Of a stretch of 64,000 bases of DNA, positions 1 through 12,428 are shown one piece after another. Under the pieces are notes generated by a model, which did not search any database, was not told the origin of the DNA, and worked only from the letters and a program-made list of their open reading frames with translations. Numbering within the stretch: position 1 is the first letter of the stretch; each line of letters opens with the position of its first letter. This stretch comes from Xiphydria camelus. Lineage: Eukaryota; Arthropoda; Insecta; Hymenoptera; Xiphydriidae. The stretch spans positions 19,322,278 through 19,386,277 of the forward strand of contig OY783194.1 in assembly GCA_963678675.1 (NCBI GenBank), given 5' to 3'. Made by a program: the position numbers and the translations under genes.

Positions 1-2747
1 TTTTCAAGAAAAAAAATTTGCAGGGCTTTGCCCCACCAAATGGGGCAAATCCCCGTAGTGCGGGGCTTTACCCCGATGCTGATTGAAGAGGACAAATAAA
101 AAGCTATTTTATAAATACATTTATATTAACATTTGTTAATATTGTGTCCTTTTAGAAACACAGGAACATAATATTTTATTGATAAAAAAATAGAAAAACA
201 AATTAATATATGCTAAAAGTACTCAAATCCTCTGTGAAGGTGATCACATTTTGAAACCTAGCAGAGTTTATCATCATAGGTTTTGACAATCTCAAAATAA
301 TATCTTTCTCAGCAATGAAAGACTCTTCATTTGTTTCGGAAAACTTGTAAGTATTTGGTAATCGTTTGTAAAATACTCCTTGGCAGCCGTCATAGTAGAC
401 AGAGATGATCTTGGCTACGTAGTGCCGAAAAGAATTTTTCGTTTTACCATAAACTCTAACTACGATGTAATCATTTGGCAATGTCATTTTAGAATTCTGC
501 TCATTCTCTTCCTCTTGAACATTTTCCTCATTGTCAAATATAAAATCAGAGCTACTGTCATGAATAGAATATTCAGCATCTGTATCTGAAGAGTATACCT
601 CGTCACTATTTGTCTTCTTCTTTTTTGGGTTGGCGGCAGAGAAGAGTTGTTTAGTTACATTTTCTTTTGCACTTTTTTTCTTTTCTATGGAACGTTTTTC
701 CTTTTCAGCAGCTTGTTTTTCTTTTTCAGCTATTTCTTTTTCCATGCGTTCCTTATTAGGTGTTGAAGTAAGCAACACCGACTTCAACCCTTTTCCTTTG
801 CGTTTCCTCTTTATTGTTATCTTAGGCAGAGGAATTATATCCCCAGGAGTTGTTAAACGAGCCTCAGTGGGATGAGCGTTTTCTTTTGAAGGCGTTTCAA
901 TAACAAAAGAATGACTGCTGCCTTGTTGCGAAACTTCTTTTGTGATAAGTGAAACTGTAGCACATGGTGGATCCCGAGGAACTGCTTCAGAAACAGCAGA
1001 CGCAACAACTGCTAGCTCAATACCATCATCATTAAATATTATCATTCTATCATCATCGGCTAGCTCTTCTTCTGGTGGTTGGTCTGTCACCTCTGACGGT
1101 AGAAAGTCAGCGTCAGAGAAGATATTCTTATTAAAGGGGCAGATCCCAGTAGCTTTGAAAGAAGAGGCTGCATTTTCAACAGTGCTCGCTTTTTCAAAAG
1201 CCACCTTGAAGCTTTCAGCAACATTATAAATGCCGAAGGTCTCTCCTGGGTGAGAGACATCCCATGAATCCACAGCTGCATCGTAATAAGCCTTAAGTGA
1301 TCGAAAAATACAACGATCGAGAGGTTGAGTTTTGTGACTACTGTGGGGTGGCAAGGTAAGGAGGTGGATATAATTCGATTTTGCAAAAGTAACTGCCTCC
1401 AGACTTATGTGGGAAATATGATTATCAAGTATTAGCAAAATCGCATTGCTCTCACTTGGTTTTGCATACTTTTGGAAATGTTTCAACCACTTAATGAAGG
1501 TACAGCCATATCAGCCCTTTATCGGTTACAGCCATATTGCATCCTAACGGACCGCCCTTAATTAAAAGCCGATTTTCTCTTTTTCGTGCGTAGATAAAAA
1601 AAGGAGGGACAAAATACCCTATAGGATTCACCGCGCATACGGCGGTTACTGTTTGGCCTTGTTCCGCTGCTACTGTCTTCGCGACTTCCTTTTTTCCCGT
1701 GGGGGCTACATGTTTTGGAAGTATATTTGGGACTGTTTGTACCCTCGTTTCGTCCATATTAAATATTTGACTGGGAGTAAAACCGTACTTCTTCATAACA
1801 GCTTCCAAGTTGTCGAAATATTGAGAAAGTTGACGCTTATTGAATCCCATTGTTCGAGCAACACTTGTTTTCCGTGGAACACGCAGAGACAGCTTATTTC
1901 TTTTCATGAAGGCACGCGTAAAATCTCTTCCAGCGAGTTGCCCTTCAGTCGAAAATTGATGTTGAATGCTGTTCTCCTCAGCATATTTAAATATAAGAAA
2001 GCGCAAAGATTTTAACGTAAGGCCGAAAAATCGCTTGTCGAGGTCGATACAGTGGCTTACCACCTCCTTTTCCTGATCTAGCGAAAATGTTGCTCGAAAT
2101 CGTCCGAGTTTATGCCCTCCTCCTTTCTTGAGTCGGTCTCTCAATGTCGACTCATGAAATCCGATTTCTTTGGCCGCTTTACGAATGGAAACACCTCGAG
2201 CGATCAGCGTACGCGCCACAGTGAGTTGATCGTCTGTCATTGGCATGTAGTTAGTTTTTCTTTTGTAGTTCCTAAACAGAAATATTGTCTAAACTGTGCA
2301 CAATATATTTTTAAATTAAAGAGGGGCAAAGACCCGCATGCGGGGCTTTGCCTCAGAAGAGCTGCGGCGTTTTGCCCCATTTGGTATCATTTAATTCCAA
2401 TCTTTCTTCCGATTATTGTAAAAAAAGTGAAGCGAAATTAAAACAAATAGAAATAAAGTTCAAAAGCCATATTATTAACTGAGCATTCGGTCTTTATAGA
2501 AATCGTAATCACATGCGAAAATTATTGTAGTGGATTAATATGATTGCTACATCAAAATAACAAGAAATATACTAACCTCATTTTATCAACTCACAGCTGA
2601 CCTGCTGCCGTCAATTTTCGTAGCACACTAGACACTATCAAGACCGACCTGCCGCCTGGCGGACAGCTTTGGAATCGTTCCCGGGCTATTCAAATAACCG
2701 GTGCGTGACTTTGCCCCGTGCGGGGCTTTACCCCCACCTACCCTATA
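1..2747 (-). mobile_element. pogo/Tigger-like DNA transposon, cut by the window start
   Basis: The element is defined by the pogo-type transposase at 203-2246 and by G/C-rich subterminal sequence on both sides. The right end (about 2700-2747) reads CCCCGTGCGGGGCTTTACCC followed by CCACCTACCC, next to a TA. The left side (20-75) carries the same modules (GGGGC, GGGCTTTGCCCC, GGGGCTTTACCCC) but no matching terminus, so the left end probably lies before base 1. More copies of the module occur at 2321-2385. Repeated GGGGCAAA/GCCCCGCA units inside the ends look like transposase binding sites (inference). A second pogo-like element with the same protein architecture lies at 49762-53066. Confidence 0.75.
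203..2246 (-). pseudogene. pogo/Tigger-type transposase (psq HTH + DDE_1), frameshifted
   Basis: A DDE transposase related to pogo, Tigger and CENP-B, expected to bind the element ends in the nucleus and cut and paste them. The N-terminal part (2246-1491, 251 residues) has a psq-type helix-turn-helix (RKAAKEIGFHESTLRDRLKK, near residue 22), a CENP-B-like second HTH and the first catalytic acid in IFNMDETRVQ. The downstream part (to 203) carries ILLILDNHISH with the second acid, then PPHSSHKTQPLD, then a lysine-rich low-complexity stretch and a conserved C-terminal domain also found in the 50.3-52.5 kb element. A one-base frameshift near 1490 separates the two reading frames; the true junction reads FIKWLKHFQKYAK. 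The copy is otherwise open from end to end. Confidence 0.85.
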
Positions 2748-2850
2748 CTATCGAATTAGGCAAAAAAAATCGATTTTTTGAAAGTGAGAAACTAGACTAG
2801 CCCCTTAAGGTAAATGACACAAAAAAGCTGTAGGTACGTATCTACAAATT

Positions 2851-4694
2851 TTACTGTATGAAACTTTTAAGCAGAGTCGGAAATATAGCATGATACCAAA
2901 ATAATTCACATTTTTCGATTATGTTTTTACAATATTCCTCGTCATAATGAACATTCACAATATTTACATGCTTAGTTTGTTCGAAATTTGGGCATGCTAC
3001 ACAAAAAAAAACATTGCCTTTTCTTAAATAACATCATTTGAATCTGTACTTGAGCTGCATATTTTGACGTTATTTCATTATTAGACTTTATGTAACGGGA
3101 CTTTGCCTTTTCAGATGTAGGGCATTTAATTTCAACTACAGCCTCATCTGAAATAGCATCAGGAGAAGCACCAATAAATGGATATTGAGGATCAAGTAAT
3201 AATCCACATTTCCTAAAGTTTATACCTAATTTTTCCTTCACCTCACTAAGAACCTGACATTCGAGTGCAGAACCTCTTTGCATGGCTTCTGTTACTTTTA
3301 ATTTTGATGCTCCTAAAATGTTTTCCACTAGTGTACCACTAAATGTTTGACAGTGAGCCGCATCGTACACTTTAGAAGCAGTTATGCGTGCATAACGTAA
3401 CTCAAACCAAAGTGGACTTTTAGCCTGGGACACGGTCTGTGCTTCTGCCTCTTTGCAAGTTGTTTCGGACATTTGTGATCGTAAAAAATTCAGAAATTCT
3501 GATGCACGTATGTCTGGACTATTGATATAGGGGAAAACATGGAATAAGTAATGAATTGATAATTTCTCCACTGGTGTAAACGTTTTGTAGTATTTTGTCA
3601 GCACTGTAGTTTTAAGCCCTACTTTCCTGCAGTGAGAAATTACACTTTCAAAAAATTCTCCATCAGATGGTAATAAATCTGCCACGGATTTTGTCCCCAA
3701 TTGTTTAGCTTTCAGTAGTTTCAAGGAAGTCCCTACTGATGCTAGTTCTGGCTTTTTCCAATAACATTCTGTTTCTGTAGTAGCTAGATCTTCAGTTCTG
3801 CGATGCAACCATGTAATAAAAGCGACTGCATGTTTGCATCCACCTAAACAAAAACAATAAAATAAATCGTTGGTATATCTATCGACCGATTATACGCATT
3901 CATGTGAAAGCTACGTTTGAAACAATAGACTCGACCGATCGTCAGCACCGATCATCGGTCCCATGTGAAACGGGGCTTAAATTTATTAGGCCTAATGAAA
4001 ACAATCACCTACCTAATGCTGCTGCACAATCTTCACATTTAACTGAATGTATTTTCCCTTCTATTTCATCGCATTCTGCTACCACAGTATATGCCTTTTT
4101 GCGAACGTTATGCTCAGGTGTTATTCTAGCCTTCACTATGCAGACACTGCCTTCTCTTTTCACTTGCACGTATCCTACAGCTTTATCTCCGTAGTTCGCT
4201 CTGGCTGATCTGTTAGATACAATGAAAATTAATAATGTGAGTTTTATAGAGAAATGTTTCCTATTATATTAAACATGAGCATTTGTTATCAATTATATAG
4301 TAAAAGGTGATTCAATTTGGATTTCCACATAAACGAAAGATTTTAATGTTTCTTTCCAATAGTATCAGTAGTAAAATAATTAATTTGAACACGTTGTTCC
4401 GTCGTATATTGCTCCATGACTATTTTTGTTTATGTTTCTAGGTTAAGAATCTCACGTGGCCATTGACGCTATTAACGAATACAGTAGCGTTTTAAAAATA
4501 TTTTAGATTGTAATGTAGAAATTCAATTTGAATCACCCTTTACATAGATGTGCTTACCTAATCATTTTAACACCCTTTGTTTCCGCACTAATGAAATCAC
4601 TATTATTCGATAGAAACGTTGCCAGCATAAAAGCGTCAATTTGCGGCAAATTATCTGACTGAGCCTTTTGAAACCCTTCATCGGTCACTTTTCT
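2851..4694 (-). pseudogene. SWIM zinc-finger + YqaJ (lambda-exonuclease-like) protein, ISL2EU accessory gene remnant
   Basis: Three exons can be assembled by splice sites and reading frame: open frame 4694-4558 (donor GTAAGC), 4209-4013 (acceptor AACAG, donor GTAGGT) and 3843-2851 (acceptor TTTAG). The first junction gives KMIR/SARANYGDK. The second completes a SWIM finger, KCEDCAAALG/GCKHAVAF, with all metal ligands present. The last exon holds the YqaJ nuclease: RYARITASK, GLLLDPQYPFIGASPDAI, VVEIKCP and AAQVQIQMML. A frameshift falls in the T9 run near 3003-3010; after it the expected tail (NFEQTKHVNIVNVHYDEEYC) continues to a stop at 2851. I see no start codon in the first exon. Downstream, 4897-4916 reads GGTGGGGGCGTGGTTTAGG, like the right end of the ISL2EU at 17.0 kb (GGGGGCGTGGCCTA). 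This is therefore probably the accessory half of an ISL2EU element; no transposase accompanies it. Confidence 0.75.
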
Positions 4695-4991
4695 TCACTT
4701 CTCGCTAATAGACTGAACAATAACTGATAAAGTACGGGACGGAGCAACCTTACTGTAGCGTGATTAGATGCGATATTTCAATCGGCTACATGTCAGATAC
4801 TTCACAAACTTGAGTTAAACGTGTAGCGTTTGAAAGAGCCGCGCATTTGTGACGTCACGCAACGCTAATAGTGTCTAAGCCAATCATACTGCGTTCTAGG
4901 TGGGGGCGTGGTTTAGGCGTTTGAGGCACGATTAATTAATTCTTTTTCTCTAATACAGTTACATATCATTAAAAAATACAGTGCTCCCTGG

Positions 4992-5247
4992 TGTCTTGTT
5001 TACAGGGGTGGTGGTGTTTAATAGTAACACTCTGACACATTCGGAATTATTTGAAGGAAGAGATATTTATTGCAAACTATACAACACAACGCTGCTCTTA
5101 CATATTCCCTCAGTCCCGTCTCTAACTAACTACTTTACCCCCGTTCTCTCGCTCGAGTCTAGCGCTCTCGCCTCCAGAGGTCGCGTCGGTGCTATAGTCC
5201 CGCATAAAAGTAAAAGAAAGGAAAAAGGTTCCATCGCGTTTTCTACA
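4992..5247 (-). repeat. BEL/Pao 3' LTR
   Basis: This is the downstream LTR of the minus-strand element, bounded by TG and CA in plus orientation, with the purine tract immediately adjacent at 5248. It differs from the other LTR at four visible positions (CATTCGG/CACTCGG, GCCTCC/GCTTCC, GTCCCGC/GTCGCGC, TCTACA/TCCACA). Confidence 0.92.
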
Positions 5248-5259
5248 TTTCCTCCCACC
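5248..5259 (-). other. polypurine tract (plus-strand primer)
   Basis: On the coding strand GGTGGGAGGAAA directly abuts the start of the 3' LTR, the usual position of the RNase-H-resistant primer. Confidence 0.75.
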
Positions 5260-5332
5260 TTGAGTTCTCGACTCAACATACCTTCCGTACAATACATTAT
5301 AACATTAAAAGGATAAATAGACGGAATACAAT

Positions 5333-8300
5333 TTATGCATAATAATCAGGTTTTTTAACGATACGTCCGCTTCGAGTCTTTACATCTTTTTTATTAGAAC
5401 TGATTTCGGGCTCGCGTTCCTTCTTATTATCTGTATTGGAAACAAACTGATCGTTTATCATCTTATGCGGATCATCACCATTCACATTGGTGCTTCTAAC
5501 TTCTAACGGGTGAATTCGCTGCAATGGTCTCTTTAAAATACCATCTTTTGTTTTTAAGATTGCAACTCTTGCTATACCATCCTTGCCTTTAATCAATTTC
5601 TCAATTTTCGCTAATGGCCAATTTATGCGTTTTCGATCATAGTCGCCTATCAAAACAACATCTCCTACTTTTATTATACGAGGTTCTTCGACATTACTCT
5701 TAAAAACTAGTTGACTAAGATACTCTCTACGAAAACGATCGCGTAAATGATTTATTACTTCCTGTTTACGTTTAATACTGTGATTAAAATCTATTTTTCT
5801 GAGAATATCAATATCTAGACATTCTGACTCTTTAATGTCATTTAAAAACATTGCAGGAGTTAGAGGTTTTAAATCATCCGGTGAATCAGAAACGTAAGTT
5901 AAAGGTCGTGAATTAATCGTACGTTCGCAGTTGACCAATACCGTGTACATTTGGTCGTATGTAAGACAGGCTTTTCCCAAAACTTTGCGTAAGATAACTT
6001 TTACCATACCTACTAATCGCTCCCACCAACCTCCCCACCACGCTGCCGTGGGTGGATTAAAAATCCATTTTATCTGTTTTGCTGAGCTGGTTTTGGCAAT
6101 TGTATCCCAATTTAGTTTCTTAAAAGCGCTATTAGCGCCTACCAGATTTGTGCCATTATCACTGTACATAATCGAAGGACGGCCGCGACGTCCAATGAAC
6201 TTATCTAATGCATCTATAAATGCTGCCGTGGACATAGATGTTACGAGCTCTAAATGTATCGCGCGGTATACTGCACATGTAAACAAGCATATCCAGGCCT
6301 TTTGCTGCTTTTGTAAATATAACGGTCCTGCAAAGTCTACACCTGTGATTTCAAAAACAGCAGCTTCTTTCACTCGATTCAGCGGCAAAGGAGCTGGATC
6401 TACTTTCATTGCCTTAGCGTTTTGTCGTTTACAGATAACACATTTTAAAATTACTTTTCATACAGTTTTTCGCATATGAAATATCCAATACTTCTCTCTT
6501 AATTGGCACATTACTGATTGCACTCCCGCATGACACATGTTCTCATGCATTTCACGAATTAGTAACTCTACTACTTCATGATTGCTATCTAATAATATAG
6601 GGCACAAAAAGGAAAAACTATCATTTCTTTGTATTATTCTTGTTTTTAATCGTAACAGACCATCGGTATGTTTAAAAACTTTAGTTGCTGACAATTTTGG
6701 ATCACCTTTTGGTAGAAACATTTCTTTTTGTAAGCTTTTTAACAATTTGACTTCTGTATCATAAATTTCACCGTATGTTAAATATTTGCTTTTTATACTT
6801 TCTTTTCTTAAGAATTTGATGAATCTGACCATAATGCTAAAAAATCTTAGTAATTTGTTATACGATGAGAATTTATTTACTAGGCTTGTGTCTGCGTATT
6901 TAACATTCAGCATTGATAGCTCCGCCGATTTTTTCAATTCATCATACACCTCTTTTTCGTCAATTTCACCTTTTAAGTTCGGCCAATTCTGAGGATGCTC
7001 GCGTAACCAAGCCGGCCCCACCCACCAGCGCGAATCAAGTAGTTGTTTAGCTTGGCATCCACGTGACGGAAGATCGGACGGATTTTTTGGTCCGGGTACA
7101 TACTTCCACGTCCACGATTTGGATAAACAGCGAATTTCGCGTACGCGATTCCATACGAATATACCCCACTGACTGTCTCGATTTATCCAGGCTAGAGTAG
7201 TAGTCGAATGTGACCAACAGAATACTGGTATATCTTTACAGCTAAGAGCTTGTAAAACGTTATCAGTTTGACGACTACCTATGCACGCGGCCAAGAGTTC
7301 GAGTCGCGGAATGCCGGCTTTATCTGGTGCGATTTGCGCTTTTGCAGCAAGCAAATGAACTTCTACATGATTTTCATTTTCTACTCGTAAAAATGTTACC
7401 GCTGCATACGCCATTTTACTTGCATCACAAAAGGTGTGTAACGAAAAAATACCTGAACCAAATTTTCTCGGTATTTCAATACAGTTTAAATAATGTAACT
7501 GTTTATGCCAAGTTAAAAATTCCTTTCGTGTTTCTTTATCTACTGTCGTATCCCAGTTGTATCCCATATTCCATAGTTTTTTCAATATTAATCTTGGGAT
7601 TATCGTAACTGGTTCTGTAAATCCGATGGGATCAAACACTTTATGTGTAACCGAAAGAATTATACGTTTCGTTACATTATTGACGCAGTCATTGTTCGTC
7701 GCCGGGTTAATCATAATAGTATCATGAGATTTATTAAACAAAACGCCGAGAACGCGTGTAACTTCTCTTTTTGAAGAATCATGATTGTACTCCCACCCTC
7801 TTAATACAAAACTACCCTTAGACATTATTTCTTTAGCCTGTTCGATGAAGGAATTTAGTTCCGATCGAGATTTTACACTCGTAACACAGTTATCAACATA
7901 AAAAGATTTTGCCAATTTATCAATAATATCATTAGACCATAACTCCTGATTTTGCACTTTTATTGTTTTAAGGAAGTGATATTCTAAAGCTGCTCCCAAT
8001 AGAAACGGACTGCTCGTAAGGCCGAATACTACACGCCTATGTCGTAGGATTGTTAGTTTTCCTTCTAAAAACCATAAAAAGCGTAAATAATCCCGATCCT
8101 TTGCATTGATTTCGATTTGAAGAAAAGCTCTATAAATATCTGCAAGCACAGCTATCTCATTTTCGCGAAATCTCAATAACGCTGCTGGAATTAATTCGAT
8201 AAGGTTCGGTCCTTTCTCTAAACATTGATTCAATGACGGAAAATCTTTTTCACTCGCGGACGCGTCGAACACCGGCCGTACCAGAGTGGTGCTATTGGGT

Positions 8301-10588
8301 TTCACAACATGACGGTGCGGTAAATAGTGAGCTGAATTCTCCAATTCATCATCTGGTACACGTTCAATCACGCCTTGTTCAAGCCATTCTAATAAAACTT
8401 TATTATACTCATCTAAAAGACCGTCTTTATTTAATTTTTTCACTGTACTTTCCAATCTGGCTTTAGCTACATTAAAATTATGTGATACGGGCGCGTGATC
8501 CTCGACCCAGGGCAGATCAACTGTATAACGTCCGTTTTCATTTAAAGAGACTGTTTTCAAAAAATGATCTTTTACTCTCTGTTCGTTTGTAGTTTGTTCT
8601 CTTTTTTCTACCGGATCCCGTATACCTATAGTATCTAACTTCCAGAGATCTTCAATTTTTGCTTCACTTACGAACATGGAAAATTCCGTCAAAATGGAGT
8701 CTTCTCGATCGTCTATACGATTTTTTCCCATTACTACCCAACCTAATTTTGTCTCGAATGCGGACAGATCGTTGGGTAAATCGTGTTTCTTTCCTGTGAA
8801 AAGTTTGCCTGCCACGTCAGCGCCTATCAAAATATCTATCGGTTCATTCGAAATATTTGTATTATTTTCCAAATCGGTGAGGGTAATATTATTCCTCTTC
8901 AATTCTTTAGTCCAAGGAGCTTTTTTAATTTTCGAAATATTGGCGCAAATAGTGTCCTCATTCATTACTTGAAAATTACACGCAAAATTACCTTCCAAAT
9001 TTTTCATGCGCGCTAAATAAATATCATGTTCTTTGGATTTTGACCTCACACCGCCAAAAAGTGCGTGAGATGTCGACCTTTTACCAAGAGGCTCATATGC
9101 CATGAATTTCGCTATGTCGGATCGAATATAAGACCTGTGAGAGCCTTGGTCGATAACTACGCGCACTACCTTTTCTTTTGAGTCGGAATATAATACGACG
9201 CGTAACGTTTGTAAAATTACCTCCGGCATACTAACAAAACTCGCGAGGTTTTGTTCAAAATCTTTCTTATCGGGCGTCTCGTTTTTATCTAAAATCGCGC
9301 TAGCTTTCGTACCGTTTAAGCTTGAACATACGAGTATCGAATGACGATCGCCACACCACGTACAAGATATTTTAACTCTACAACTTTTAGATTGATGATT
9401 CGGCTTCAAGCATTTAAAACAACATTTTTTCTCTTTTATCAGTTTTGTACGTTCATCGCACGACAATTTTCTAGCTTGTTTGCAATTCGCGTTTTCGTGA
9501 TCCTCGCCGCAAAAAATACATTTTTTTCGTTTTTCCTCACCTGAAAATAAAACGCTAGCGCTCGGTTGTCTCGTAGGTGATCTGACCTTTTCTTTACCCT
9601 TATCTTCCTTGTTTTTCTTTTCCGCTGGGGTCGATGCTGAAAAACCGTTGATCGCCATGTTTATTCTTTCTTCGTTTCCAACTTCAGCTTTCAAGAACTG
9701 GAGAAGTCGCGTGAGCCGATCAGGAATTTCGCCGTCCTCTGCTGCGTCGTCGCTTATCGTTGAACTCAGCGTTGAACGTTGCCAGGTTCGAAGAATTTCC
9801 TCTGGCAGCGAGGACTCGACGAGTGGATATAGCATAGTTGTACAGTTGTCTGTTTTGACGCCGAGCGTCTCCAAAGCACGAATATGTGCCGATATCTTGT
9901 CGTATATTGTTGAAACTTTCACTTGTTTCCCTTTCATAGTTGCGTTTTGTAACGCCAACGAGAGCAATTCTCGAGTATAAAATTCGATAAGTAAGTCATC
10001 TCGGCCGAAACGGTTTTTAAGACTCTCAAAAGCCTTTTTATAATTTTCAGCCGTTGTTGGATATCCTTCCGCTATTTCTTGAGCTTTTGATCCTTCTTCC
10101 ATCATCTGCTTCAAATAATCCAATTTGTCTTCGTTCGAGAACGACTTATCATTATGAATTTTTCGGAAGTGTGACCAAAATTGTAGCCATGTGCTCATGC
10201 CGCCACTGTATTTCACCACTTTCAAGACTGGCCGCTTGAAAGGTTTTTCATTGCGAGTCGGTGGCTGATTAAGATTTCCTTCTTGTTGAGTGTTCACATC
10301 AGGTTGGCCTAAAAATCTTAACCTCGATTCCAAGAACTTTTGTTTGTACGCGTCATGAGCCTCCATTTCTGTTTCAATATCCTTCTCCGTGGCGTCCGTT
10401 TCCGATAACAGGTCGACGTATTTTGTATTAGCAAGTTCAAGTTCTTGCATTCTTGACTCAAGCATCTGTAATGCAACTTGTCGTCCTTCTTGTGAAACAG
10501 TCGCATTTTCGCATTTAGCATTGAAACTATTTAAACTCTTAGTAAAAAGCGTACGTTGCACGGTTCTTTGCTTCTTCACAGTCTCCAT
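5333..10588 (-). pseudogene. BEL/Pao gag-pol polyprotein with one in-frame stop
   Basis: One long frame runs from ATG at 10588 to 5333 and is interrupted only by TGA at 6460-6458. Frame is kept across it, so this is a nonsense codon and not a frameshift. Order of parts: N-terminal coiled coil (about 1-110), DUF1759 gag domain (about 120-300), CCHC-like knuckles (CIFCGEDHENANC, CCFKCLKPNHQSKSC, CTWCGDRHSILVC, about 355-425), DUF1758 protease with DQG at the active site, reverse transcriptase with SFYVDNC (YVDN instead of YxDD, as in many BEL elements), RNase H (FCDASKMAYAAV), integrase zinc region, then integrase core (VDFAGP, YSDNGTN, WWGGWWERLVG). The stop falls in the integrase zinc region, so a terminated product would lack the catalytic core. 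CGA to TGA is the simplest origin (inference). Confidence 0.92.
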
Positions 10589-10645
10589 GTTGAGGTTAGT
10601 TTTAACACGAGGCGCAACTTTCTATTTTTGTTATTCACCACCTGG

Positions 10646-10662
10646 TCCTGTCACGGTCGCCA
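10646..10662 (-). other. primer binding site for tRNA-Arg
   Basis: On the coding strand TGGCGACCGTGACAGGA lies two bases downstream of the 5' LTR. It is complementary to a tRNA 3' end TCCTGTCACGGTCGCCA, which matches animal tRNA-Arg as I know it. tRNA-Arg is a common primer of insect BEL/Pao elements. Confidence 0.85.
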
Positions 10663-10664
10663 GT

Positions 10665-10920
10665 TGTCTTGTTTACAGGGGTGGTGGTGTTTAATAGTAA
10701 CACTCTGACACACTCGGAATTATTTGAAGGAAGAGATATTTATTGCAAACTATACAACACAACGCTGCTCTTACATATTCCCTCAGTCCCGTCTCTAACT
10801 AACTACTTTACCCCCGTTCTCTCGCTCGAGTCTAGCGCTCTCGCTTCCAGAGGTCGCGTCGGTGCTATAGTCGCGCATAAAAGTAAAAGAAAGGAAAAAG
10901 GTTCCATCGCGTTTTCCACA
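10665..10920 (-). repeat. BEL/Pao 5' LTR
   Basis: The upstream LTR of the minus-strand element is 256 bp, the same length as its partner, and is followed inward by the tRNA-Arg primer binding site. It should carry the promoter. Confidence 0.92.
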
Positions 10921-10925
10921 CCTGG

Positions 10926-11419
10926 CTTTTATAATACGATAGCTTCATTCAGTAAAATTTTCAAGGAAAAAAATATTTTATGCAAGTTTCTGATTACTAA
11001 TTACGGCCGTTATTAAAAATAAAGGCGATGTTACCCAGTGGTGAATTTCTCAAGTTGTTGCAACATTTTTTTCATTTTATTTGCAGTTTGTTATCGTAAC
11101 ATGAATAAACTGCTAGTAGGTCTTAAGCTCTATAAAAATGTTGGTTGAAAAATAAATAACGTCCATGTTAACATAAACTTTAGATTTATCTTGACTGGGT
11201 GTCAATAACCAGAAAAATTTTGTAAACTGGGCCAACTGAAGCGGGACCGGGCTCATACTGAGTTGTAAAGATCGATATTCAGAATTCCGACTATCGTTTG
11301 TCGGAACACTGCATATCTGAAACAAGAAAAAGGAAAGTTATCGCAAATATTCGGATAAACCGTTTATGTAGGTTTAAAGTTAACAGTTTGAAGTACCTAT
11401 TCACACAAAATCTCCGATA
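10926..11419. other. stretch without a recognisable gene
   Basis: AT-rich sequence between the retrotransposon and the mariner-like fragment. A 70-codon open frame on the minus strand (11325-11113) is preceded by an acceptor-like TTTCTTGTTTCAG. It could be an exon fragment, but I recognise no family. Confidence 0.3.
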
Positions 11420-11421
11420 TA

Positions 11422-12200
11422 CAGGGTGAGTCACCAGTTATTGCCACCTAGAATAACTCCGAAAGTATAATAGTAATAGAAAAATTTTTGAAACAAAAGT
11501 TGCATGGGACAACGGGGGCTGTATTATGATGTTAGTTTTTTGTTGCTAGGTGGAGTCGCTTCAGAGATTTGAAGGTCAACTTTGTTGTTTTAAATAGGGT
11601 GCTATATTTTGGTACTTATTTTCTGATAGCGGCTATCGAGACGAATCCAATGATATGCAACATTAAGGTATTTGAAGGTTAGCGAAGGTCAAAAACTGAA
11701 AATGAAGTGATGACCATTGGTATCAATGCACTGCTGCAATCTCCTTATCACGGATTGAGTGGTATTCCTTATCACTTCGGCACTTATCGTAGCACATGCT
11801 CTGACAATTCTCTCTCTCATATCTTCAGGCGTAGTTGGAATTTCTTGATAAACAATGTTTTTTAAGAATCCCCAAAAGAAAAAATCCAGAGGTGTTAAGT
11901 CTGGCGAACGAGCCGGCCACGATACATCTCCGCGTCCAATCCAATGATTTGGAAATCTTCTTTGCAACTCATTTCTAGCCATCAGCGAAAAATGTGCCGG
12001 ACCCCCATCATGTTGATACCACATTCTGTTCCTTATTTCTAAAGGTATTTTTTCCAATAACGGGCCTAATGTTTCTTGTAGGAATGTGGTGTACTTCCTA
12101 CCATTAAGATTTCCTTCGATGAAATAGGGGCCCATAATTCTGTCCTCAATAATCCCACACCATACATTCACCGACCACGGTTTTTGGTTTCATATTTCGT
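11422..12200 (-). mobile_element. mariner-like (DD40D) element, 5' truncated
   Basis: Only the 3' half survives. The terminus CAGGGTGAGTCACCAG starts at 11422 after a TA, and the second half of a transposase follows. No partner terminus is seen upstream of about 12200, where similarity to the family stops. Confidence 0.7.
11689..12189 (-). pseudogene. DDE_3 mariner-like transposase, C-terminal half
   Basis: The open frame begins inside the catalytic core (KPWSVNVWCGI) and runs to a stop at 11689. It holds the second acid (YQHDGGPAHFS) and the third (WPARSPDLTPLDFFFWG). I count 40 residues between them, close to the DD41D group of Tc1/mariner elements. The helix-turn-helix and the first acid are missing, so the copy cannot encode a functional enzyme. 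Confidence 0.8.
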
Positions 12201-12428
12201 TTAAGTTTTCATATTTTTTCCACTATATACTGGTGGTATCATATAAGCGTATGAATTTATTTAAAATCATAAGTACATAAACATCGTATACAATTTTCTA
12301 TCTGTATGAATTTTTTATTTTGAAGGAAAAAAACGCGGCAAGTTCTTTTTTATGACAATTTTTTTAATACATTTTTTGTCGTCGAATTTTTTAGTAGCTT
12401 GATTTACAATAATTTTCCTTTCAAATGA

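Larger units (their letters stand above)
4987..10925 (-). mobile_element. BEL/Pao LTR retrotransposon with 5-bp TSD
   Basis: LTRs of 256 bp (4992-5247 and 10665-10920, TG...CA) flank the element, which is transcribed leftwards. The target duplication CCTGG is present at 4987-4991 and 10921-10925. A tRNA-Arg primer binding site lies at 10646-10662 and a purine-rich tract at 5248-5259. I count four differences between the LTRs (about 1.6 percent), so insertion was fairly recent. It landed just beyond the ISL2EU-like remnant on its left. The only visible lesion in its single gene is one in-frame TGA. Confidence 0.93.

Noticed and set aside
5333..6409. A separate integrase gene
   Set aside because: It is in frame with the upstream polyprotein through one TGA, with continuous domain structure, so it is the end of the same gene.
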